A stretch of 34,165 nt of DNA from Prorocentrum cordatum (GCA_963575745.1 CAUYUJ010002048.1:60001-94165), one strand, 5' to 3'; counted from the first letter of the stretch, positions 9,313 to 21,127 are shown. Numbers and translations: made by a program. The notes: a model not told the origin generated them from the sequence alone.

Positions 9313-10639
9313 TGACACGCGGATGGCAGAGGCAAGGATAGGAGGAGGGTGGAGGGGGAGGAGGAGTGAGGAGTGGACACGGGGCGCTGTCTCTTCAAAA
9401 CAAGGACCCAACACCACATGATGGTTGGGAAAAATCCCGAGCTTGTAGACATGATGTGCAGTGCTAGACGGTCTAGTGGCGGTACCCCCCGTGCTTGCGC
9501 TCACAAGCAGGATTGAGCACCGATGATCTAGGGGCACACGCCATTGAGCACCCTCAATCCCCCTCCAAAACACAGACGATACAGCAATGAGCCGAAGCAG
9601 TAGACAAGCATAGTTTCTTAATAGCAATGGTTGTGAGAAGAGAGGGATCAGTGATTTTCTCGCGAGGGGGAAGGATCAGCGTGTAGACATCCAGACAAAG
9701 GCTGAAAGCATAGCGCTGGATGACATAGTTGGCGTAGTCTCAGACAGGGCCTGTCGCATACCCGATCGTTCACCGTGCACCGCTGCGCATAACCCGAGCG
9801 CATCAGTTTGATGGTCGTTTGATTTAATGTGTAGGTTCGCATCCATTTGCGCGGATCGCGCCATGACATGCAACAGTGTTAAAATTGTGGGAGCAGGATG
9901 TTTGCCGAAGCTCAAGCTTGTCAACGAGGAGCGCACGTGATGATCACAAGTAGTTGTATCCAGATATGTTGTGATTGCGTGAGCAGGGAAGTTTGCATTA
10001 TGTTGACTGGCAATGAGTCTTCGCAGTCAGTGATGTCGACTGCCATTGGTGGCAGTTGCCTCTTGATTGTCCCACAGCTACCTAGAAGTTGCCTTTTATA
10101 TTCCACGCAAATACGTTGCATCGATCTTGACTTTACGTCATGGCTGTTTCGCGCTGTAACCCTACAGGCGTTTTCGCTTTCACCTTGGGAGCCAGATCTG
10201 GCAAGGATAACGCACCGGGAGGGAGGGGGGAAACGCGCGGCGCGACACAATGCAGTTGATCGCGTATCGTGGCCGCGAGCGTTATTTCGTCGCCGTCGCT
10301 ATCACCGCTGTCGCCGCGCCCACAGCGTCGCCCGCCGCGCCGATCTGGGATCAACCTTGACTCCACATTGTGATATCGAGCGTCAGCTGAAGAACGAAAT
10401 TAGAGCGCTGCGTCCGGGCTCCGCGAACTGAAAGAAGAAATGAGTCTGCAGATAGACCGCCGCAAGGTGGGCTTTCCTCGTTGGTACAGGGATTGCGCGT
10501 GGCAGTGCGCAGGCACCTTAAGTAAGTCAAAACACTGTGTGTCAGCATGGCCTGGGCATCCTTACTGGGCTGGCCTCCGGCCAGTGCCGCCGATCCGGGG
10601 GGGCTCCGGAAGTGGAATTTTCTATACCCCTTTGTCCCC
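9313..10639. other. Low-copy DNA, no gene recognised
   Basis: Roughly 1.3 kb of non-repetitive sequence of mixed composition. A plus-strand frame at 9898-10431 and a minus-strand frame at 9061-9627 are open, but neither has a domain I recognise. The second overlaps the 89-bp array. Confidence 0.5.
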
Positions 10640-10731
10640 GGGTATCGAAAAACGTCGGAAATGACGTCGGAAATATCCACGGGTACCGAAAAACGTCGGA
10701 AATGACGTCGGAAATAACGTCCCCCCCCCCC
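10640..10731 (+). repeat. 41-bp direct duplication with four ACGTCGGAAAT motifs, then C11
   Basis: GGGTATCGAAAAACGTCGG... at 10640 is repeated as GGGTACCGAAAAACGTCGG... at 10681. Each half holds AACGTCGGAAATGACGTCGG followed by AAATA. A run of eleven C (10721-10731) follows after AACGT. The TGACGT words resemble CRE/bZIP sites, but nothing else supports a regulatory role. Confidence 0.8.
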
Positions 10732-11640
10732 GCTGCAGAGCGAAGCTTGAGCGAGCTCAAGTCCACGCTCTCAGAAACTCACACGCCGGATCGGCGGATT
10801 TTCGCGCGGGCACCGCGAGCATTCTTTCGTTTGTGCAAGCGCTGCGCATTGAAGTGCGCAGGCATTCACGGTTGCGCTAGCGCAGACACCGCGGGCTTTA
10901 CGTCTCGTTTGCGCATGCTCTACACATGGGAAGGCGCGGGAGCCGCTGGCGCGCAGAAACGTAGCGCGCAGACATGGCATATGCATCGTTGTTGCAGCGC
11001 TGGCACCTCAAGCACGTCAAAACATAGGGTGCGGGCGTTGCTTGGCAAGTTTTAGCTTTGGCACCGCAGGAATTGTTCTTTGTCGGTGAAGGCATGCCTG
11101 TCCGCTACGGGGTTATAATGTCATAACATGTGAGGGGGCGGGGTTGGGCGGGCGGCTGGATGGGAGCATCCGCACATTTCGCCCCGCGCGGAAATAAAAA
11201 ATATGATGGATTAGCAGTTCCCGCATTAGCGACAAGGGAACATCATCCGCGGCCCAAAATTTCGAAATCACACTGGAAAGCGTTTGCAGCACAGCGACTT
11301 TAGTCCTTGATTTGTTCGAGCAGTTTGCACGACACTTGTCAGCCTTCGACGCGCGTGCTCTTCCCGCAACGTTTTTGTATCGGCTACAAGTATAGCAGAA
11401 CCATTTCACTTGATTGGAGTCTCCTACCCTGCGGCCACCCTTAAGTGCTGTTGGCCACGCGAGAGCTTCAAACGACAAAGTTGGATATGTCTCGTAGTTG
11501 TGTTGGGATGATGCGGATTTGCTTTTGTATGTGCCAGCCATTATCCACATGATTTGCCGCGCTTGCTGCTTTCAGCTTCCAGCCCTGGACGGCCCTCTTC
11601 TAGGGAGCGCATTGAGGGGGTTCTTGTTGCTTGTCGGGGC
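10732..11640. other. Low-copy DNA with one motif repeated at a distance
   Basis: No gene was recognised. TGGCACCTCAAGCACGTCAA then AACA (11001-11024) closely resembles AGGCACCTTAAGTAAGTCAA then AACA (10511-10534, in the preceding region). Confidence 0.5.
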
Positions 11641-11705
11641 GTTTTGCATTGTAACAGGGCCATCCCAGGGAGGTTTGCACTGTAACAGGGCCATCCTAGG
11701 GAGGG
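11641..11705 (+). repeat. 31-bp direct duplication
   Basis: TGTAACAGGGCCATCC(C/T)AGG occurs at about 11650 and 11681, each preceded by GTTT(T)GCA(T/C). Confidence 0.9.
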
Positions 11706-11899
11706 AGTGGTACCTTCATGAAGTCTTGTTACCGAAGACGCTTACGCTGAGTCACCGTTGCCCCCATGCCCTTTTGGAGAAAGGCATTTGTGGCCAGTAG
11801 CCGATTTGAAATTCCGTCGATTGTGGTTGAATTTTATGTCTTTCGAGTGTAGTCTGAACACTTGGCGAGACAAGGGGGTTCAGTCGTGATTCACTTAGT

Positions 11900-12480
11900 T
11901 GGAAGTTTGGTTGGACAGGTGGTCGAATGTTTGATTGGTTCGTTGGTCAGCTGGTCGTGTATGGTTGGTTTGGTAATTATGTGGCGTCTTGGCAAGCTGG
12001 TTTAGCTCACGGTTATCTGGCTGGTTGTTTGGGTGGCTACTTGGTTGGTTGCTTGGCTGCTTGGCAAGCTGGCTGAGTGGATAGCTATCTTCTGGCGGCT
12101 TGGCTGGCTGGCTGGTTGGTTGGCTGGTTTGCAATGTGGCTCGTTGCGTGGCTGGCTGGCTTCCTGGTTGGCTGGTTGGTTGGCTTGTTGGTCGGCTGCT
12201 GGACTAGCTGGCCGAGCGGCTGGTTAGCTGATTTGTCGGTTGGCGAGCTTGGCGTGTTGGTTTGTTGGGTGTTTGATTGGTTGCTTACATTTCTCGCTGG
12301 TTGCTTTTCTCGTTGGCTGGATGGCTGACTTGTTGATTGATTGGCTGACTGGTTGATGGATTGCCTGTTTGGCTGCCTGGTTGGTTGGTTGCTTGGCTGG
12401 CTGGTCGCCTGGTTCGTTGGCTGGCTTGTTCATTGAGTCTTTCCGCGGTTGGTTTCGTTACTTGGTTGGGTAGTTGAGTG
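11900..12480 (+). repeat. TTGG/CTGG tetranucleotide-derived tract
   Basis: Nearly 600 bp is made of TTGG, CTGG, TTGC and ATGG words (GGCTGGCTGGTTGGTTGGCT is typical). The plus strand has almost no run of A or C. In one direction it reads W/L/A/G-rich, in the other N/Q/P/T/S-rich. Those frames are composition artefacts of a decayed (TTGG)n-type repeat. Confidence 0.92.
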
Positions 12481-13995
12481 GTTGGTTGTTTTCTTAATTT
12501 GTTGTGGCGTAAACCAGAGCCCCACCAAGCCCAGAGGACGCTCTGGGAAGGACCCGGCAGCTCCAAAGCAACCCCAAGAGTGTTCACCACGAGGAGAGAA
12601 GGAAGAGAATGAGGAGACCGAGGAACACAAGACGACAAAGACAACGACAGAAGGAGAAGCCAGCGATATCGCGCCCCTTTTGTAAGGAAAGCGTCTTCCG
12701 TCCCTGGCCGTTGAACTGGCTGGTGATCGACCCAGGGTCATGTTTGCCGTGTCGCCTATTGCACGGAAAAGACGGAGTTGAAATTGCTCGACTAAAACCC
12801 GTTCGCAAATTCATCACATGGCGACATGAAAGTTCGTACTGCGCATGCGAAACCATCATGGCTAGGCCAGGGATGCGCGGGCGAAGTACGTCGCATACTT
12901 CAGTCCAAGTTGCGGGCAAAGCTCGCAGGTCTAAGCGTTGGGATATGCACCTGCGGCGACATATCATGAACCGTAACGCGAAGCCAGAGGCACAGGCGGA
13001 TGTAGATCGATGTTGTATGCGGTGCTGGCTGCGGCCTTAGAACGTGCGACAAGGATACACGTACGACATCTCAGCAAACAAGGAAGGAGCGGCAAAGAAA
13101 TATCCGTTCTTGGTGGCTTCCCTAAAGTTGTTAATGGCAAGAAGACCTCTACATTGTGGGAGCATGCCATGGTGGTTTGGTTTGAACCATGTGCTGACGT
13201 CGGCAAATGTTTCGAACCCATGTGAACAAAATTCAGGCTTCAAAAGCAGAGTAGTCGTCACCCCATGTCTTCCCAGCATACATTGAAAAAAACAGGGGAT
13301 GGGAAACAAAGGGCGTTCTGTTTGGCAGCACACTTCGACGAACCTTGTCATATGCAGTGCGTTGCACGTGCTCGCTTAATGGCATCAGTTCGTCGCGTGC
13401 ACCGCCCGTTCCGCCAGGAGTCACATGGCGAACCCCAAGTAGAATTTGAAATCGGATCGAGGCCACCTCAAGCACGAGAACATGTCGGCATGTCCGAAGC
13501 AAGTATTGACCGCTTGCGCCCACGTACTGTGGGAGATTTCTTGGCGCATCCCGGCAAGAAGGCGAGAAGAAAGGCGGATTGATCACCTTCCTTGTGTAGT
13601 ATTATGTCTTGCGTGTTGTTATCGTGGTCACGGGGCGGCAATGTGTCCGACAAACATGGTGCTAAATGGTGTGTGTCATTGGTTACGTGATGCACATTGT
13701 TGGTACGGATTTTGTGAGTGCGCAAAACGATGCCATGCATGTGCAAGTTTCGACAACATGATTCACGCGTATTTCGGTTTTCCCCACAATGTGATGATTG
13801 GCGATCCGATATGGTTCCGGGTGGTGGTCATGGCTTGCGTATTGTCGAAGACGACTACGGCGAACCACCGCCGCCCTTTGTCTTTCGGAAACGCATATAT
13901 GCCCAGACGTTGGGCCGAAGTCTTGCCAAGCCATTGGGCTCGATGTTCCCCCAGCCGTTGCGGAGGCCCTTTTAGGAACACGTGTGGGAGAAAGA
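12481..13995. other. Low-copy DNA with overlapping open frames, no gene recognised
   Basis: Frames are open on the plus strand at 12609-13040, 13044-13286 and 13446-14330, and on the minus strand at 12584-12967 and 13233-13586. Both strands are open over the same intervals, no frame carries a family motif, and the longest plus frame is lengthened by the GGA tract at its end. I do not call a gene. Confidence 0.45.
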
Positions 13996-13998
13996 GGG

Positions 13999-14072
13999 AT
14001 TTGGAGGAGGAGGAGGAGAAGGAGGAGGAGAAGGAGGAGGAGGAGGAGCAGGAGAATGAGAGGAAGGAGGAA
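13999..14072 (+). repeat. GGA-rich polypurine tract
   Basis: GGAGGAGGAGGAGAAGGAGG-type repeat, interrupted by GCAGGAGAATGAG, at the left border of a TTGGGGCC-type tract. A GGA-rich tract next to that family is also seen at 21771-22060. Confidence 0.92.
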
Positions 14073-14079
14073 AAAACGC

Positions 14080-14930
14080 AGGACTCTTGGGGCCTCCTCC
14101 TGGTGATCTCTTGGGGGCTTCTGATGGCCTTCTGGGGTCTCTGTGGGGCCTCTTGGGGGCCTCTGGGCCGTCCGAGGCCGTGTTGGGGGCCCCCATCTGC
14201 GCCGTCGTGGAGCTCTTTGCGCGCTTGGGGGCCGTCTTGGAAGTCTGTCACAAACCATTTGTGGAGCCGTCTTGTGGGCCTCTTGGGCTGTCTTTGGGCC
14301 GTCTGGGAGCCCGAACTAACGAACTATTGAACAGCCGATGGGAAGTCTATGAGTTTGGCCTCGTAACGGTCCTCATTATTGGGGCGCTTTGGGAGCCTAC
14401 TGGACCGTCTGGAGGTCGGCATCTTGGGCCGTATTGGAGTCATCCGGGGCCCAGTTGAAGGCCATCTTGGCTCTCTTGGGGCCATCTTGCTTGTCTTTGA
14501 GGTGTCTTAGGACCTGTCATCTTGAGGCGGAGGGCTCGAAATGTCGGTCAGTGTTCCCTTCCTTGAGGCTCTCTTGGGGCCTCTTGGGCCGCCTTGGGGC
14601 CCCCTCGGCCCGTCTGGGGGTCCATTTGGGGGCCTTTTGGGGCCGGCTTGGGGCGATCTTGTGGGTCCTCATGGGCCGCGTTTGGCGGTCAGAAGCCCGA
14701 AAGGGTGAGAACGCGAGCATTATTCAAACAGATATTTAAAAACCACTGGTTTCAGCTTCTTGGTCCCTTCCCTGGGGGCCTCTTGCAGTCCTCTCGGGGC
14801 GTCTTGGGGGCTTCTTGGGCAGTTTGGAGGCCATCTTGGAGCCATAGTCGGGCGACTCGGGCAGGGCGCTCCTGCACCGTCTTCGGAGCCTCTTGGAGCC
14901 CGTCTTGGGGTTCCCTTGGCTTCAAAAAAA
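14080..14930 (+). repeat. TTGGGGCC-type short-period tract
   Basis: Dense words such as CTCTTGGGGCCTCTTGGG, CTTGGGGCCGTC and TCTTGGGGGCCTC, broken by unrelated DNA at about 14320-14380 and 14700-14760. It closely resembles the repeat inside the spliced-leader tandem units at 30590-31175. Frames across it read W/G/L-rich or R/P/Q/A-rich and are not taken as genes. Confidence 0.85.
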
Positions 14931-15505
14931 ACGCGACAAGGCCAAGGAGCGCCTGGAAGCGCACGGAATCCTGGGCTGTCGTTTAATCTGCAGGATTGGC
15001 AACAAACAATTCAAGGGACTTGAGGACGCTCTGGCTCGTACCTCAGGGTACGGCGGGGGACGAAATGGACAGCAGGCATTGTTTATGATCGTGTGGCAGG
15101 GTTTCTCTTCACGCGAGTTCCCATCAGCACAACGAGAAACAAGTCCTAGGCGAGTTGTCGTAAAATGGAGTTGTAGGAGCATTAGTACAACGCAGATGTG
15201 TGCATCAGCTGGGCTGACACAGAGATAGCGCAGCTTCGCTACTCCTAGCTTCTCGTGCCTTGTCCCCACTCTGGTAAGACATAGCACCGTTGCATGTTAT
15301 TTCGCCTTCTTGCATCCAGCAGGATGCGGCTAAGTGAAGCGTAGTGTATACTAGCTTAGCTTTGCGCAACGCTACAAAAGGTGATCTTAGCTCGGCGTGG
15401 GTTGGCTCCACCAACGCATCTTAGCCTGGGCTTCTTGAAACTAGCATGCTGTACAGTTTGTCCTAGCGTAACTTTCCTTGAGATCCTCGCAAGTCTGCAA
15501 GAAAG
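14931..15505. other. Low-copy DNA, no gene recognised
   Basis: No repeat or gene was recognised. A run of eight A is present near 14925-14932. Confidence 0.5.
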
Positions 15506-15785
15506 GCAAACTTGGGACCTTCTTGGAGCCTCCTCGAGGCCTCTCGGAGCAATGCTAGTAATGTGTGGGGAGCTGTTGCGACACTCTGTGGGAGCCTCTC
15601 GAACCAATGATTTCCGTTTCTCGGGTGCACCCTGGGGAGGCTCGGAAGCCACTTCGAAGTGTCTCGGAGTTTTCAGGGGACCGCCTTGGAGCCAAGCTAG
15701 AAGCACATTTCGGCCGTGGTGCGCCATCTTAGAGGCAATTTTGGGCCGTCTGGAGCCATGCTTGGGCTGTATTGGACGCACACAC
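15506..15785 (+). repeat. Degenerate TTGGGGCC-type tract
   Basis: TTCTTGGAGCCTCCTCGAGG, CTCTCGGAGC, CTTGGAGCCA and TTTTGGGCCGTCTGGAGCC at irregular spacing. It is more decayed than the tract at 14080-14930. Confidence 0.7.
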
Positions 15786-16396
15786 ACGTGCGGGGCCCGC
15801 CGACGAGTCGCCCAGACTCCGGTCCACGGCCAAGGCAGCATCCCACGAGGGTTGCGACGTCCAGCCTTCCTCTCGCAAGCAGCGGGCCGCATTTGTCAGG
15901 AGGGCAGCCTTCCGCGGCGCCTGGAGGCCCAGCACACCAAACCGCTCGGCAGCATGCCGAGTCCGTTGTGATTTTTGGCTACAAAATTGAACGGGTGATG
16001 TGCACGAACTGACACGTGCATACACTTCTGACGGGCACATGCTCATATACAGTGGCTCGTGCAGACGGCACGCATTGCAGATGCAGACTCGGAAAACAGG
16101 CGGGCTTAGTTCGGGTTCTCCTCTGGTCATTGTGGCAATGTTGCTGGAACAATTGCTTGATAGTGCTGATTCCAGCTTCTGGCCAAGCATTGCACTATTA
16201 GTCACAGCGCTAGATGGGTCGAGTTGTCAACTAAGCAGTATTGCACATGGTTCCCTGCCCACTTTCAGATGCCACAACTTGTCAATCGCAACAGGTTCGG
16301 CGTGCGTGTGCACAAGCAGGGGGATGTGCGAGCCGGACTTTAGTATCGAATTGCAGCTTTGTGATCGGTGTCACAGGGTCCTGCAGCCGTACCAGA
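15786..16396. other. Low-copy DNA, no gene recognised
   Basis: Mixed composition with open frames on both strands (plus 16000-16422, minus 15729-16205) and no recognisable motif. Confidence 0.5.
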
Positions 16397-17206
16397 TTAT
16401 ACTGCGCAGTCGTCGTTGTTGACATCATCCCGGTGGCTCGCGGAGGGAGGACATAATTCGAGTGTTGCTAGAAGTGGCCATGGCCCAGGGTGGCCCCAGG
16501 ATTTCCGAGGAGGCCCTGATTGCCTCCAAAGCATCTCATCACGAGGCCCAGAGGGCCCCACGGGCTCCAAAATAGCGCGAAAAGCCGGGGACACCTTGGG
16601 CCAGGACCACTTCCAGTAACTCCCGAACAGTTGCCCAATATATGTGTAAAGCTCTTGAGTGTTCTGTGTGCGGCGGCACAGGCAGGTCCATTCAGCAATG
16701 ATGCCCGAATGTTTGGCAATCCTTTCTGGTTCGAGCATATCCAAGATTGTACGTTTCCATCGTCGTCGGTGGTTGGAGCCGGCTGGGGAGAGAGGTGGAC
16801 CAGCATTGGTTCCGGCCAGGAGAAAGGGGGGAGAAAGGGGCCCACTCGTCGCCACCACTGGACGCTGCTTGGAAAAATTGTCAGCGTCGACTACGGGAAC
16901 GGATGAGCGGATTTGTTTTCGACCCCCCTTCATGACCGATTTTCTTGGGGCCCAGCCAGCGCAGACCCTACAGCCGCTTCCAAGTTGTACATTTCTGTCG
17001 TTGCTGGTGGGGTCTTTGCAAGGGCGCGTCGGAAGCAAAAAGCCGTTCGCCGTTGTTGCCCCCATGAAGGTATAGGATATCCCAGTCATGCCTTGCTTGC
17101 GCACCCCTGTGATCACGATCTCACTAGTGACTCGATGCGCGATCTCTTCGCGAGTTAGAGCAAGGTTTCGACACGAGCCTGCCCGATGCACCGCGAGGTA
17201 ATACAC
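16397..17206 (-). CDS. Candidate open frame, 269 codons, unknown; weak
   Basis: This is the longest frame in the window that is not mainly made of an obvious repeat, so it is recorded although the case for it is weak. It begins MYYLAVHRAG and reaches a stop after DDVNNDDCAV. Residues ~185-205 (CRRTQNTQELYTYIGQLFG) look protein-like. The last ~60 codons pass through a decayed GGCCC-rich stretch (16490-16615) related in reverse orientation to the TTGGGGCC family, and the frame overlaps an open plus-strand frame at 16520-16906. I see no domain, signal peptide, membrane segment or splice signal. It could equally be chance, or a decayed gene. Confidence 0.12.
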   Translation of the reverse strand: MYYLAVHRAGSCRNLALTREEIAHRVTSEIVITGVRKQGMTGISYTFMGATTANGFLLPTRPCKDPTSNDRNVQLGSGCRVCAGWAPRKSVMKGGRKQIRSSVPVVDADNFSKQRPVVATSGPLSPPFLLAGTNAGPPLSPAGSNHRRRWKRTILDMLEPERIAKHSGIIAEWTCLCRRTQNTQELYTYIGQLFGSYWKWSWPKVSPAFRAILEPVGPSGPRDEMLWRQSGPPRKSWGHPGPWPLLATLELCPPSASHRDDVNNDDCAV

Positions 17207-20200
17207 ATAGCAAATTCACGAAGAGGCTTCGACATTGAATGCACCGCTTGAGTCTTCGTTCGCTCCAGTTTAGGCATTTGTTTGCGCCTGCAGCCTGGGC
17301 ATGACATTGGGCCCATCCTTCACTTGCATGTTCCAAATCCCGCATTCGTTCATTGATTCGCTCCGTTTGCATATTGAGACCACCAGCGGCATCGCGTGAT
17401 CGATTGAAGGGCAGGTGGAGTAGCAGCGCCCAGAAGCAGCCTTCTCCTCGCACTGGGCAGCGCATGAGGGCCAGATGATTGCTGCATTTAGATGCGCTGG
17501 TTAGGCTGAAAGCTTGTCCAAACATACTGCGTATGTCTCGGGAGCGGTCGACAAGAATTGATTCAATGGCAATGCTGCAACCATCGGCTCTACGATAATG
17601 ATGTGTAATGGCTATTGGTGCATGGTGGCATCTCACAAAAAGAAGGCTCCATAGATTGATCACTACCTGCATTTTCAGACATTGAGTCGACTTGACTCTC
17701 ATGTAGCAGGTTCGTTGCACGGTCAAGCTGTGCATTGCAGCATGTTTTTAAGATGGGCATGTTGCTGTAGGTGCTGATTCGTTGTTTCACGCTGCCTTTA
17801 AAAGCTTGTTGTTGTAACAGTATGCTGAAGAGTGAATGCAAGATGGCATCATTCAAGTCGCCGTCACAGGTCTAGCCCGATAAACATGCGATCGGGCAGA
17901 GGTGACTGCAGATTGCGCATCAAGAAACAGAGTAGTGCTTATACCGCGTTGCCTGCCCTGTGGCATGCTAGTGAACGTTTGATTTTGATCGTCGACATAC
18001 CAACTTGGAGCAATTGGCTTAAAAGATGGCATGTCAGAACGGTATGTTGCATTCAGTGCGTCAGAGCGCCCGCAGCCCAGAAGCACAAAGAAATGGATGT
18101 TTGCACTTGTGGGTAGCATAGCGTGCAGCTTACGATTACACAGTCCGCACTGCAGTAGGTCGAGATTGTCAGGGTGTAGGAAGGTGTAAACCACTTGTCA
18201 TGCTCTCCTGGCACGTGCTCCGCTGGCGGCTGCCACAAAAAGGTGCAGCACGGTTCCGTGACGCACAGAGCATGGAACAAAGCCTCCCTTGGCTGCTACG
18301 TCTGCGACGAAGCCGCCACCGTGCCAGCGAGGCACTCTGTGTGGCGACCCCTCTGTGTGTGAAGGCCGTCTCCACTCCCTGAGGACCGACCCTTCACGGG
18401 AACCATTTGGGCCGTCTTGGGGATGCCTTGGGCTTCGGAGGGGCAGTCTTGGGGGCCCGCAGGATCGCCTACGACATCGACACCGTCGGGTACGCGACAA
18501 TTTCAATGACCAGTTGGAGCCGTCGCCGATTTTCGCATAATGCCAGACAAAGTGATATGCTGAACGGTTGCGACATCAGCGCATTCCCTTGTTCGCCTGC
18601 ATCCCCGTACCAGGCAATATGCGCCTTGACATCGTCGTCCACTTGCCGGAATTCCGATTGAATCTTGTCGCAGTGGCGTGCGAATGGCACCAACCCGGGT
18701 AATTGTAGGTTTTGTCGCAATTCGTTGCAAATCCACGCGCGCCTCACAGGGTCGCAGGTGCCGACACGAAGTTCAAGATCATGATTTCCAGTTGTTTTCC
18801 AGCGAGGTATTGTAGAAGATGTGCCCGTGCGTCCACTCGACTTCGCTCAGCAAGTCCACAGAAGTGTGGTTGCACAGCACACCGAAAATCATCTTGGTGT
18901 TGACGATCAAGACTTTTGGATAGCAACACTCGTAAAGCATCTGCTGGTATTATTCCACGTACTTAGGTTTCGGGATGTGTCAAGTCGTAAACGAAGAAAT
19001 TATCATAGCGTTCGGGATCGGAAGTGGTATAGTAGCGCAAGCTGTAATGTTCTCCTGGCACACCTTGTAGTATTCGCATCGGGCCTCCGATCATCCAGCG
19101 CGAAAGCCTTTTCGTAAGATTCAGAGGTGTGGGCTCGGTATGCCCTCCCTTACGCCAATCGTATGCACCTCTTAGGGAGCAGGGTCCACTGAATTCTCGT
19201 GACGAGAGTATTGATCCCGCAATTGGTCCAAAGTGGCCTCTGTGCCAGGTGCCAGCCTTGAAAAGATGAGGACGCGGGCCGCATGGGAGAGTTCACCTAT
19301 GTCGATAAACGAGCATGGCTCTGCAATCGCAGATTCCTCGTTGCCATATTTTGCTCATCATGTTTGTCTCCAGCACAACCCCTTCCCCGCTGTTGAGGGT
19401 AGCGACTCGGTGTCGTGATTCCCGCGTTCCCGGTTCCCCTCCATGTTGTGCTACACGTATGCAAGAACATGAGGTGTTGAAAATGACAATAAATTGAACA
19501 TGCTCAAGCTGCAGCGCAATCACGTTCACGCCTTGCATTGTAGCCAGGTTGTGCGTAAGAACCCGGAGATGTTCATCTCGGATACGCGTTGGCACAGCGT
19601 TGAGGGGGAGATTTGAGTGTCGATCTCCGCGGTCAGTTGGACGGCCCCGAGATGTCAGCAACCGTTCGGGGGTCCCGCTACGATTGGGGTAAGTCAGGGG
19701 GCTGGGCCGCAACCACCACCAGCCGAAGGTTCAGCCTCTGGGGCTGGGCGGGCGTCGGAAAACGATGGATGCGGTTGGGAATGGTACAAAACTATGAGCA
19801 GAAACTACCTCAGCGAACCATGTTGGCGCACATTGTCCGCCGCAGCTACACATGCCAATTCCAGATTTGAGACACCCGCAAAAGTTCCAATAGCCGATAG
19901 CCGATAGCCCATTTGGTAATATTTCGTTGTATGTCGGACTGTTGGTAACCATCGTTCGTAATAGCTTTGAGTAGTAGTTTTCTTTCGCGTAAACACTGTC
20001 TACCCCAAGTGTGTCGTGCATGATCTTGTTTCGGAGTTTGAAAACAAGCCTTGGATTGCGGAAGTGACACCGCGCAGCCCATGCAGACCGGTACCGGAAA
20101 CATTGACCGCAACGCACAATTTCAACAGTAGCGGAGATCCCCATGTTTGTTTTTTGTCGTTGCAGATGCCGCGGGGACGATTGAGTATGGCCAACAATGT

Positions 20201-20770
20201 TCTCGCAGTCGACCGACAACACGTCCTTTCGATTTGTTCAAAGGAACTGTACCCGATAATCCAATAGTTCGCGCATGCGGCGTATAGCTCTCCGGATCGT
20301 CGTCGGCGTAAAGCCACGGAAATTTGTAGGGGGCTTGGCATCGGCGGATGAAGATCAAAGGAAGGGCACTACCTTTGGGGCCGGGTACCAAAGAGCTTCA
20401 GCTTGTTGATGAAACAAGGTTCAAGCTTCTGAGACCTGATCTTAAGATGACCCTTCAGATCCCAAGCCATGCGTCGTTCGAGCGGGCATCGGGAGTGCAA
20501 GGCCGTCCTGTTCACCCACGCCCATTCCGCGTGTCCGCATTGCTGCCAAAGCTTCGTCAGAAGCTGGCGTGGTATTGTACGCGTCTAGAAAATGCGGAAG
20601 GGCAGAGACAGATTGGCGTGGGATGTGGAGGGTGTTCGGACGGATTTGGGGAGTTGGGGCCATTGGATCAGCAGTCGGAGCCAGAGCTCATGTCGTCGGA
20701 AGCGCATGTGCGTAAGAAGTTGGATGGACATGGGGTCGGACCGACAATATGAGTTCTTGGTGTGGGATAG
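17207..20770. other. 3.6 kb of low-copy DNA with scattered open segments
   Basis: No tandem repeat apart from a short GGCCGTCTTGG-like patch near 18405-18470. On the minus strand several consecutive segments are open and have protein-like composition: 20122-20391, 19731-20222, 19293-19712, 18469-18747 and 17853-18194. The last begins just after an AG (GACAAG) and reads VYTFLHPDNLDLLQCGLC. They are in different frames, so a gene would need introns or frameshift decay. I could not join them with splice sites or match any family, and call no gene. Confidence 0.4.
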
Positions 20771-20773
20771 GAT

Positions 20774-21127
20774 TCAAACAGGGAGACGCCCTAACTTAAG
20801 CACGCGAATCGTTTCGGTCACACTGTCCTGCGCAGATCGTGAGTTGCAATTTGTCCAATGCGTCGATACACCGGCCAATGCGAGGCGCGTATTGTTCAAA
20901 TTGAGGCGTTGCGTAACAAGGTTACTTTGGCTGGGAAGGGTATGGGAACTCCAGTCGGGAACTGGTATGGGTTTGAGTCTAAAATTTGAGATGGAAATTT
21001 GGGGGTCATAGTCGGCGAAGGATTCGTTGTTGTGGTTTTCTGACGGGAAACGGAAATAGGAGCTTGAGGTGGGAGCATCGGATTCGAAGTTAGGGTTGAA
21101 GGCAATGGTGGCAGTCTTGGGTGGCAA
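20774..21127 (-). CDS. Candidate open frame, 117 codons, unknown; weak
   Basis: Begins MPPKTATIAFNPNFESD and continues with a Ser/Asn/Pro-rich segment (residues ~18-60, including DYDPQISISNFRLKPIPVP). Its composition differs from the Arg/Ala/Pro/Gly-rich artefact frames common here. A second minus-strand frame (20896-21105) is open over the same bases. There is no recognised domain, membrane segment or family. Random occurrence cannot be excluded. Confidence 0.12.
   Translation of the reverse strand: MPPKTATIAFNPNFESDAPTSSSYFRFPSENHNNESFADYDPQISISNFRLKPIPVPDWSSHTLPSQSNLVTQRLNLNNTRLALAGVSTHWTNCNSRSAQDSVTETIRVLKLGRLPV

Noticed and set aside
11895-12433. N/Q/P/T-rich minus-strand proteins
   Set aside because: Direct translation of the TTGG/CTGG tract complement; no start context or independent support.
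13446-14330. 294-codon plus-strand gene
   Set aside because: The frame crosses a GGA tract (E/K run) and a TTGGGGCC-type tract (W/G/L run); the remaining part is overlapped by open frames on the other strand.
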